Source of the DNA: Marinibacterium sp.
GTDB lineage: Bacteria > Pseudomonadota > Alphaproteobacteria > Rhodobacterales > Rhodobacteraceae
Direction of reading: 5' to 3'
NCBI GenBank assembly: GCA_017643305.1
Contig: JAEPNQ010000039.1
Coordinates: 1 to 36,148 of the forward strand
DNA length: 36,148 nucleotides
The notes below the pieces were generated by a model. The model worked only from the letters and a program-made list of their open reading frames with translations, searched no databases and was not told the origin of the DNA. The stretch's first letter is position 1. Each line of letters opens with the position of its first letter. Below, in pieces: positions 9,252 through 15,567 of the stretch. The translations under genes and the position numbers were made by a program.

Positions 9252-9776
9252 CTACCTCGCGGCACAAAGCGACGTTGCGACAAGTTCCGTTGCAACTTTG
9301 TGCGATGCCTCGTCTGGCGCAAGCCGCCGGACAATAGCGATGCCCGATGGCCCCGGCAAGAAAACCACCGTCGTGTCGGAACTTGCAGAAACGGTCTGGC
9401 CGGGCAGCGCAACAATGATTTCCAGCGGCTGGCTGTTCCCCTGCAGGTTGGAGATATGAACGTTTTCACTTGTATCGTCGAACACGGACAACGACCCGTA
9501 GGCAGGCCAAAGTGGTACCGAAATCTGAACCTGCCCCGATGTCAGATCCAGCAGGCAGACTGCGTAAAACAGGTCTGGCGAAGATCGCACAATCTTTTGT
9601 GTTAGAGGCATAATGCGGGGGGCGGCGGTCCATTTGTTTTCCTTAAGCCCGGCGGCCTTCAGGCTGCTGGTGGTACGGGACATGATGAAACTCGGCATTG
9701 ACTGTATCACCATCAGATGGACGGCAATTGCTGAGGCAATGGCGCAGAGGGCAAAGGCCAGCATAGTGGCTCTCAT
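9252..9776 (-). CDS. DUF1254-type small membrane-anchored protein
   Basis: This 174-residue protein has an N-terminal hydrophobic anchor or signal (MRATMLAFALCAIASAIAVHL) and a soluble beta-rich body (YAVCLLDLTSGQVQISVPLW, AYGSLSVFDDTSENVHI). That body fits the short stand-alone DUF1254 proteins of Rhodobacterales. Its ATG (9774-9776) overlaps the TGA of the upstream DUF1214 gene (ATGA), so the two are translationally coupled, as is usual for this pair. Longer homologues carry both domains in one polypeptide. The function is not established. The protein probably faces the periplasm. Confidence 0.8.
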   Translation of the reverse strand: MRATMLAFALCAIASAIAVHLMVIQSMPSFIMSRTTSSLKAAGLKENKWTAAPRIMPLTQKIVRSSPDLFYAVCLLDLTSGQVQISVPLWPAYGSLSVFDDTSENVHISNLQGNSQPLEIIVALPGQTVSASSDTTVVFLPGPSGIAIVRRLAPDEASHKVATELVATSLCAAR

Positions 9777-10372
9777 GTGCCCCCTCCGTGCTTACAACTC
9801 AGCCGACTTATGGTTGGAAACGGCGTGGCGCGTTCAGGGCTGTTCAGGAAATCAGCGTTCGGACGGTACAGTCTCAGGGTCAGCTCAAAGTTTTCAGCCG
9901 CACGGGACGAAACCCAGGCGGTTCCGTCTTCGGGCCGTTCCGAGGCGACCTCGAATTGCCAATCATACCGGTCCGTAGCGTCGGAAGCATCGAAGGACAG
10001 ATGCCCATCGGTGTTGTTTGGCAGGTAAGCCAGATGGTCATATAGCGTTACGCTCCACCATTCTGCAGGCAGGTCGGCGCCGGATACCAGATAGCGGCAG
10101 TCTTCCCGAATGGGTGCGCCTTGTTCGTCGTGGCTTCGGATGAAATAGACCGCTTCAGATTTCTGCATCGCCAGCAGGCCGTATCGCGCGACCCAAGCTT
10201 TTTGGTATCTGTCTGCCGCAGGCGACCCAATGGACCAGTCGCTTTGCCACCCATCCACGACCACCGGCGTGCTGCGGTTCATCCCGCTCGGTGTGATGCC
10301 AGAAAGGTAAAGGGCTGACATCAGGCCGAAAATTCCGCCCAGAACAATCCCGCCAATTGCCCAATAGATCAT
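9773..10372 (-). CDS. DUF1214-type membrane-anchored protein
   Basis: This 199-residue protein has one N-terminal membrane segment (MIYWAIGGIVLGGIFGLMSALYL) and a DUF1214-like body, recognisable from the WWSVTLYDHLAYLPNN and FELTLRLYRPN regions, the usual C-terminal features of the family. ATG 10372 is preferred because AAGGG lies about eight bases upstream; GTG 10378 would leave only three. Its stop overlaps the DUF1254 start, so the two proteins probably act together in the periplasm, but no activity is known. The gene is divergent from the ThDP enzyme gene, and the shared 177-base region probably holds both promoters. Confidence 0.82.
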   Translation of the reverse strand: MIYWAIGGIVLGGIFGLMSALYLSGITPSGMNRSTPVVVDGWQSDWSIGSPAADRYQKAWVARYGLLAMQKSEAVYFIRSHDEQGAPIREDCRYLVSGADLPAEWWSVTLYDHLAYLPNNTDGHLSFDASDATDRYDWQFEVASERPEDGTAWVSSRAAENFELTLRLYRPNADFLNSPERATPFPTISRLSCKHGGGT

Positions 10373-10453
10373 GCGCACAGCCCTTGTATATCAACATGTT
10401 GGTCTACTGCCGATCAAAACTTGTGGTGTGCGGGGCAGACGCCACCCACCCTT

Positions 10454-10471
10454 TGTCACACTGCCGTGACA
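10454..10471. promoter_or_regulatory. Inverted repeat in a divergent promoter region
   Basis: The sequence TGTCAC-N6-GTGACA is a perfect 6-bp inverted repeat with a 6-base spacer. It lies between the divergent DUF1214 gene (start 10372) and the ThDP enzyme gene (start 10550). Size and spacing suit a dimeric transcription factor. It is not the CRP consensus, which has the arms TGTGA/TCACA. No regulator gene is adjacent, so the binding protein is unknown. Confidence 0.4.
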
Positions 10472-10549
10472 CCTATTGCGTTGGCAGTTGGGATCGGCAT
10501 GCTCCGCCCTCAAAACAATGCCCCGACACGGCAAACAAGGAGAACCGGC

Positions 10550-12169
10550 ATGGCAGACACCTCTTCCCGCGCAGCGGATAAACTGGCGTGCCGCCTGTAT
10601 GATGCCGGATGCCGCTATGCTTTTGGCATGCCGGGGGGTGAGGTTCTGACGTTGGTCGATGCCCTGGAAAAGGCGGGCATTCGGTTTGTTCTGGCCAAAC
10701 ACGAAAATGCCGCTGGGTTCATGGGCGAAGGTGTACATCATGTGGACGGCGCGCCTGTGGTCCTCGTAGCTACTGTTGGCCCCGGCGCGCTGAACTGTGT
10801 GAACGTGGTGGCCAACGCGGAACAGGACCGGGTGCCGCTGATCGTCCTGACCGGCTGTGTCGATTCCGAGGAGGAGCTGACTTACACTCACCAAGTGCTC
10901 GACCATCAGGCTGTGTACCGCCCTATCACGCGGGCGAGTTTCCGACTGACTGCCGACAGCGCCGATGTCGTGGCGGATAAAGCAGTGGCCATTGCCACCA
11001 CACCGCGCTGCGGGCCAGTGCATATCGATGTGCCTATCGGTGTGGCTGATGCTGTGCGCCCAGATCGTGACTTGCCGCAAGCTCAGCCACCGGGCCCGGT
11101 GGCCCCGGCGGGCGGCGTGCTGGCGCAGGCGCGGGAATGGCTGGCTGCCGCGCGTAAGCCACTCGCCGTTGTAGGGCTGGATGTGCTGAACGACCGCTCT
11201 GAAACCGTTCTGCGCGCATTTCTGGAGCATTTTTCCATCCCGTTCGTCACCACGTATAAGGCCAAGGGTGTTCTGCGAGAAGATCACCCGCTGTGCCTCG
11301 GTGCGGCGGGGTTGTCACCCAAGGCAGACGGCATCCTGATGCCATTGCTTGGCGAAGCGGATCTGCTCGTGGCCATCGGGTATGACCCGATCGAAATGCG
11401 TACGGGGTGGCGTGACCCGTGGGACCCGCGCCAGCAGCGGGTGATCGATATCTCCGCCGTTCCCAATACGCATTTCATGCATCAGGCGACGCTCAACATC
11501 GTGGCGGAAACTGGGGCCACGTTGGAGGCACTCGCCGAATGTGGTCCGGCGCGGGATACATGGGCCAATGGTGAACCCGACTCGGCGAAGGCCAAACTGA
11601 CGAAGATTTTTGCGAGGGATGAAGACTGGGGCCCCGCCGCTGTGATCGCTGAAACGCGTGCGGTGATGCCCGAAGGCACACTGGCCTCGGTCGACAGTGG
11701 TGCGCATCGCATTCTGCTTTCGCAAATTTGGGAATGTGATGCGCCAAGGTCGCTGATCCAGTCTACGGGGCTCTGTACCATGGGCTGTGCGGTGCCCATG
11801 GCAATCGGGCTCAAGTTGGTGCAACCGGACGTGCCCGTGGTGGGCTTCACAGGCGATGCCGGCATGCTGATGGTGGCGGGGGAGCTTTCGACGGCAGCCG
11901 AGCTGGATGTTGCACCGATTTTCGTGGTGTTTGTGGACGCGAGCTTGGCCCTGATCGAACTGAAACAAAGACAACGGCAGTTGTCCAACGCCGGAGTGGA
12001 CTTTGCCCGGCATGATTTTGCCGCGCTGGGCCATGCGCTGGGTGGGAACGGTGTGCGAGTTTCATCGCGGGTAGAGTTGCGCGCCGCTCTGCAGGATGCG
12101 ATGGCTTCTGAGCAGTTCACCGTGATCGCTGCAGAGATTGAAAGGGAGGCTTACAATGACCGCTTCTGA
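10550..12169 (+). CDS. Thiamine diphosphate-dependent enzyme, acetolactate-synthase-like
   Basis: This 539-residue enzyme has the three-part fold of ThDP decarboxylases and synthases. The N-terminal Pyr domain begins CRLYDAGCRYAFGMPGGEVL and carries the ThDP-activating Glu in FVLAKHENAAGFM. A central Rossmann-like domain follows (PLAVVGLDVLND), then a C-terminal PP domain. The cofactor-binding motif reads GDAGMLMVAGELSTAAEL...VVFVDASLALIELKQ; the canonical GDG...N becomes GDA...D. This variation occurs in some uncharacterised acetolactate-synthase-like subfamilies, so true IlvB activity is unlikely. AAGGAGAA before ATG 10550 fixes the start; an upstream in-frame start at 10421 lacks this. The stop overlaps the CoA-transferase gene by 14 bases, so the two probably share a pathway. 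Substrate unknown. Confidence 0.85.
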   Translation: MADTSSRAADKLACRLYDAGCRYAFGMPGGEVLTLVDALEKAGIRFVLAKHENAAGFMGEGVHHVDGAPVVLVATVGPGALNCVNVVANAEQDRVPLIVLTGCVDSEEELTYTHQVLDHQAVYRPITRASFRLTADSADVVADKAVAIATTPRCGPVHIDVPIGVADAVRPDRDLPQAQPPGPVAPAGGVLAQAREWLAAARKPLAVVGLDVLNDRSETVLRAFLEHFSIPFVTTYKAKGVLREDHPLCLGAAGLSPKADGILMPLLGEADLLVAIGYDPIEMRTGWRDPWDPRQQRVIDISAVPNTHFMHQATLNIVAETGATLEALAECGPARDTWANGEPDSAKAKLTKIFARDEDWGPAAVIAETRAVMPEGTLASVDSGAHRILLSQIWECDAPRSLIQSTGLCTMGCAVPMAIGLKLVQPDVPVVGFTGDAGMLMVAGELSTAAELDVAPIFVVFVDASLALIELKQRQRQLSNAGVDFARHDFAALGHALGGNGVRVSSRVELRAALQDAMASEQFTVIAAEIEREAYNDRF

Positions 12170-13343
12170 TGGGCCTCTCTCCGGGGTCAAAGTGCTGGAC
12201 CTCAGCCGTATCCTTGCCGGTCCCACTTGCACCCAGTTGCTGGGTGATCTCGGCGCGACGGTTATCAAGATCGAAAATCCCGGTTCTGGTGGCGATGACA
12301 CCCGCAGCTGGGGCCCGCCGTTTGTGCAACGCGAGGATGGAAGCGACAGTGACCTGTCTGCCTATTTCATGTCTGCCAACCGCAACAAACGGTCCGTGGC
12401 GCTGGATATTTCCACATCCGAAGGGCAAGCCGAAATTCGGCGTTTGGCCGGGTTCGCTGACATCCTGATCGAAAATTTCAAACCGGGAGGGCTGGCGAAA
12501 TACGGGTTAGATTACCCCAGCGTTGCCAAGGATCTGCCTGGGCTCGTTTACTGTTCAATCTCGGGCTACGGCCAGACCGGGCCGAACAGGTCCAAACCGG
12601 GCTATGACCTTATGGCGCAGGGCTATGGCGGGATCATGTCGCTCACTGGCGATCCGGATGGCGAGCCGATGAAGGTTGGTGTCGGGATCGCCGACGTGAT
12701 GTGCGGGATGTACGCCACCGTTGGTATTCTTGCGGCCCTACGACATCGCGACCAGACAGGCGAAGGCCAGCATCTGGAACTTGCATTGGTCGACGCGCAG
12801 ATTGCGTGGCTGATCAACGAGGGTGTCAATTACCTGCAATCCGGGCAGGTTCCCCAGCGGCGCGGCAACGGGCACCCCAACATCATGCCATATGATGTCT
12901 ACGAAACTTCGGACAGCCACATCATCCTTGCCGTCGGAAATGACGCCCAGTTTCGTCGATTTGCTGATATGCTGGGGCTGAACGCGCTGGCTGACGATCC
13001 GCGCTTTGCCACTAACCCCGATCGGCTGGCCCACCGCGACGAATTGAACGCGATCCTGCGGCCAGCGATTGCAGTGCGCAGCATGGAAGACATGATTTCA
13101 GGCCTTGAAGCAGTAAAGGTTCCGGTGGGGCCGGTGCATGATCTGGCGCAGGTTTTTGATACTGACCAGGTCGCCGCGCGCAATATGCAGGTCACCATGC
13201 CGTCCGAGCATGGCGAAGTCCGGCTTCTGGGCAATCCGCTGCACTTTTCCGCCACTCCGGTCAGCTACCGTATCGCGCCCAGATCCTGTGGTGTGGACAC
13301 CGAAACGGTACTGGCGGCAGACGATCCTTTCAAAACCGTCTGA
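12156..13343 (+). CDS. Family III (CaiB/BaiF) CoA-transferase
   Basis: This 395-residue enzyme moves CoA between carboxylic acids through an aspartyl-CoA thioester. The family N-terminus (LSGVKVLDLSRILAGPTCTQLLGDLGATVIKIE), NRNKRSVALDI, the catalytic Asp in SKPGYDLMAQGYGG and the C-terminal PVGPVHDLAQVF are all present, and the length is typical. The start at 12156 follows AAAGGGAGG, which lies inside the 3' end of the ThDP gene; the overlap implies translational coupling. Family members include formyl-CoA:oxalate, succinyl-CoA:mesaconate and glutarate CoA-transferases, and sequence alone does not decide between them. The ThDP enzyme/CoA-transferase pairing resembles the oxalate (oxc/frc) arrangement only in outline. 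Confidence 0.9.
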   Translation: MTASDGPLSGVKVLDLSRILAGPTCTQLLGDLGATVIKIENPGSGGDDTRSWGPPFVQREDGSDSDLSAYFMSANRNKRSVALDISTSEGQAEIRRLAGFADILIENFKPGGLAKYGLDYPSVAKDLPGLVYCSISGYGQTGPNRSKPGYDLMAQGYGGIMSLTGDPDGEPMKVGVGIADVMCGMYATVGILAALRHRDQTGEGQHLELALVDAQIAWLINEGVNYLQSGQVPQRRGNGHPNIMPYDVYETSDSHIILAVGNDAQFRRFADMLGLNALADDPRFATNPDRLAHRDELNAILRPAIAVRSMEDMISGLEAVKVPVGPVHDLAQVFDTDQVAARNMQVTMPSEHGEVRLLGNPLHFSATPVSYRIAPRSCGVDTETVLAADDPFKTV

Positions 13344-13530
13344 AACCCGCCGCCCTGATTGAAACATTTGCTGGAAAACAGTCAGGTCTCAGCCTCGATT
13401 TCCTGGTTTTGGGCAATGCTTCGCACACGGGTTTTCACCAATTCGAGAGCGGGATTAATCCGCATATGTCAGTTGTCTACAGTCTGGTAAGCGCATCTCA
13501 CGCGTTGCTGCGATACGATTGGACCCATCT

Positions 13531-14499
13531 ATGCAATCTGACATTTTTGGCCAGCCCATAAGCCTGACCACGCCTGTTGCCATCGAGGCGTGGAACGAAA
13601 CAATGATGGGCTTTCTGGCCCATGCGGCGGCGACCCCAAGACATCTGGCAACGGTTCTGGGCGAAGCGCCCAACTTTGCCATGGGCTACGCCGTGAAAGG
13701 TCTGTTCTACCTGCTACTGGGCCGACGGGAGCTTTTGGAAACCGCCCGCGAAGCAATGGACGCCGCGTGGGTAGCAAAGCGCCGGATTGGTGTGGATCAG
13801 CGCGAAGTACTTTATGTCGACGCACTGGCGGCATGGATGGCGGGTCAGCCCAACGGCTCCATAGCGGCGATGGAACAGGTGCTGGACCTCTACCCGCAGG
13901 ACACGCTGGCCATGAAGCTCAGCCAGGCCATTCGGTTCGTTCTGGGCGACGCTGATGGTATGCGCTGGTCGGTTGAACGGGTGCTGCCCACCTACCAGCC
14001 GGATCACGCCGGGCGTGGTTACCTGCTGGGCTGTTACGCTTTTGCGCTGGAGGAGACAGGAGATTACGATCGCGCGAGGATCGCTGGGCGGCAGGCGCTT
14101 TGGCTGGCGCCGAACGATGCCTGGGGCCTGCATGCGGTGGCCCATGTGCACGACATGACATGCAACGCGCGTGCCGGGCTGGACTGGCTGGCAGGCCGCG
14201 AAGCAGCGTGGGCGCATTGCAACAATTTCCGTTATCACGTATGGTGGCACAAAGCGCTAATGCATCTGGACCTGTGCCAGATCGACGAGGTGATAGCGCT
14301 GTATGACACCGAGATCCGCAAAGACAAAACCGATGACTATCGCGATATCTCCAACGCCACATCCCTTCTCGTGCGGCTGGAGCTGGACGGCGTTGACGTT
14401 GGCGACCGATGGGAAGAACTGGCTGATCTCAGCGCCGACCGGACCGAGGATGGGTGCCTTATCTTCGCTGATCTGCATTCCCAAACGCCACGTCGCTGA
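13531..14499 (+). CDS. TTC38-like tetratricopeptide protein, apparently 3'-truncated
   Basis: This 322-residue protein has helical repeats (AMGYAVKGLFYLLLGRRELLETAREAMDAA; GYLLGCYAFALEETGDYDRARIAGRQAL; DAWGLHAVAHVHDM) and WHKALMHLDL, as seen in bacterial homologues of tetratricopeptide protein 38. Those relatives are usually over 400 residues. Here the conserved DGCLIFADLH is followed by only five unrelated residues (SQTPRR) before TGA, so about 100 C-terminal residues seem to be lost. An ATG start at 13531 is chosen over TTG 13519; neither has a clear Shine-Dalgarno. The function of the family is unknown, and the truncated product may be inactive. The break coincides with the left edge of the degenerate zone that runs to about 15420. 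Confidence 0.7.
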   Translation: MQSDIFGQPISLTTPVAIEAWNETMMGFLAHAAATPRHLATVLGEAPNFAMGYAVKGLFYLLLGRRELLETAREAMDAAWVAKRRIGVDQREVLYVDALAAWMAGQPNGSIAAMEQVLDLYPQDTLAMKLSQAIRFVLGDADGMRWSVERVLPTYQPDHAGRGYLLGCYAFALEETGDYDRARIAGRQALWLAPNDAWGLHAVAHVHDMTCNARAGLDWLAGREAAWAHCNNFRYHVWWHKALMHLDLCQIDEVIALYDTEIRKDKTDDYRDISNATSLLVRLELDGVDVGDRWEELADLSADRTEDGCLIFADLHSQTPRR

Positions 14500-14749
14500 T
14501 TTTATCGGGCGAAGTGGTGAGTAGACTGACGCGTTCGCAGGTTACAAAAGGCTTCGGCAAAGCAAGAGAGTCGCGGTTTGATAGGCGCGATGTTTTTTCG
14601 ATGTGTACTACCTTGTACGGGCGGTTGGACATGCTGTGGCAGCGCCTGCTTTATGCCCAACCCGGGTGGGGGTGGGGGCGTGGGCTGGATGCTGATTGGC
14701 TACCTGCTGCTCGGGCGATTTGTTAGCTGTGGTGCGTTTTGGACGTGGA
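14500..14749. other. Non-coding stretch after a truncated gene
   Basis: I see no reading frame with coding character, no RNA gene and no repeat here. A G-rich run (GGGTGGGGGTGGGGGCG, about 14661-14680) is the only notable composition. The stretch is best read as debris at the left side of a deletion scar. Confidence 0.5.
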
Positions 14750-15130
14750 TCATTCCAGAATGCGTGCGATCACCGGTTCCAGCTTGGACCGAACAAACGG
14801 ATCTTTCGCAGCTTCCGACAACGCGTTCAGCGCTTTGGGAACGGTTTCCACCTCAGTATGTCGCAGATGCACCATGGCGTTGATCAGGTCCTCGGTGGCG
14901 CAAGTGCCCTGCTTGTATTGCCAGATGCCCACACCGGCGGCTGTTTCCGGCGTCTTTTCTGACCCTTAGCATTGGTCCGGGTCTGCGTCGCGCCAGAACA
15001 GTGTTAACATATTGGCGAGTGCAGAGTTGTCGTCTGCAAAATAGCTGTGGGCCAGCATGTCTTCGCCCAGTTCTGACAGGTCGATGCTGTCAATATCCGC
15101 GCTGGCGAAGGTATCTGCTCCGACTGCCCC
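14750..15130 (-). pseudogene. Remnant, possibly the C-terminal part of an alpha/beta hydrolase
   Basis: One minus-strand frame contains coding-like sequence: ADIDSIDLSELGEDMLAHSYFADD, then NSALANMLTLFWRDADPDQC, then TAA (plus-strand 14966-14968). The same frame continues with VGIWQYKQGTCATEDLINAM and VETVPKALNALSEAAKDPFV up to the stop at 14750. The uninterrupted coding character on both sides of the TAA suggests one original gene hit by a nonsense mutation. The LGEDMLAHSYFAD segment resembles the end of DUF900-type alpha/beta hydrolases, a tentative match. Upstream of about 15130 the coding character is lost and no start codon with a ribosome site is visible, so the N-terminal part is missing. 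Confidence 0.45.
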
Positions 15131-15418
15131 GGTGGCGTGTATTCTGCCGGGGACGAACGGGTCTACGTCATCGTGTCCGAAGCGGCCCGCAACGGAGAAG
15201 CCCTGCGATTGGCAGGGCTGGTCGAAACCTGCGACAGCGGGCCAACACGAGGCGGCAGCGCACAGGCGCAGTTGCTGGAGCGCTTGGGCAAAATGGCAAA
15301 GTGGCCCGATACACGCGGTTCCTTCGGCGGATTGGGTGTATCCGACATTTGGGTTGAACGGTTCGATTTGACTGTTCTGCCCCGCGAACAGGTGTTCCGC
15401 GCGGCTGGGGCGAACTGA
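15122..15418 (+). pseudogene. Unrecognised gene remnant (C-terminal part)
   Basis: A plus-strand frame with ordinary codon usage reads DERVYVIVSEAARNGEALRL ... VSDIWVERFDLTVLPREQVF and ends at TGA 15416-15418. A GTG at 15137 is possible but has no Shine-Dalgarno, and the sequence looks like the interior of a protein rather than its start. I do not recognise the family. It begins almost exactly where the minus-strand remnant (14750-15130) loses its coding character, so the two appear to be divergent genes that both lost their 5' ends. It could instead be a short functional protein. Confidence 0.3.
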
Positions 15419-15476
15419 CGCCGCAAGCGATCTCACCAACCATCCTTTGGCGCTGAGCGACAGCCAAACTCTGCTG

Positions 15477-15507
15477 TTGACGCATGACGGAAATTGGTTT
15501 CTAGAAT
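15477..15507 (+). promoter_or_regulatory. Possible promoter of the methylated-amine operon
   Basis: TTGACG (15477-15482) and TAGAAT (15502-15507) resemble -35 and -10 elements, but the 19-base spacing is longer than ideal. They sit 60-90 bases before the first gene of the operon and directly before a palindrome. Confidence 0.3.
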
Positions 15508-15512
15508 TAGAA

Positions 15513-15530
15513 CTGTACATACATGTCCAG
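15513..15530. promoter_or_regulatory. Palindromic operator candidate for the operon's TetR regulator
   Basis: CTGTACATACATGTCCAG is an 18-base near-perfect palindrome: arms CTGnACAT and ATGTnCAG around a 2-base centre. It lies just after the possible -10 element, where a repressor would block transcription. The operon encodes a TetR-family protein (19504-20175), and TetR dimers commonly bind palindromes of this size. The link to that regulator is inference. An alternative in-frame start of the oxidoreductase at 15523 would lie inside the palindrome, which supports the downstream start. Confidence 0.45.
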
Positions 15531-15567
15531 TGCTGCGCTGCAGCTTGGCAACACCAGGAGGGTCGTC

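Noticed and set aside
10550-13343. Oxalate degradation pair (oxalyl-CoA decarboxylase and formyl-CoA transferase)
   Set aside because: The gene arrangement is similar, but the ThDP protein has acetolactate-synthase-like sequence and an altered cofactor motif, and nothing in the CoA-transferase singles out formyl-CoA transferase.
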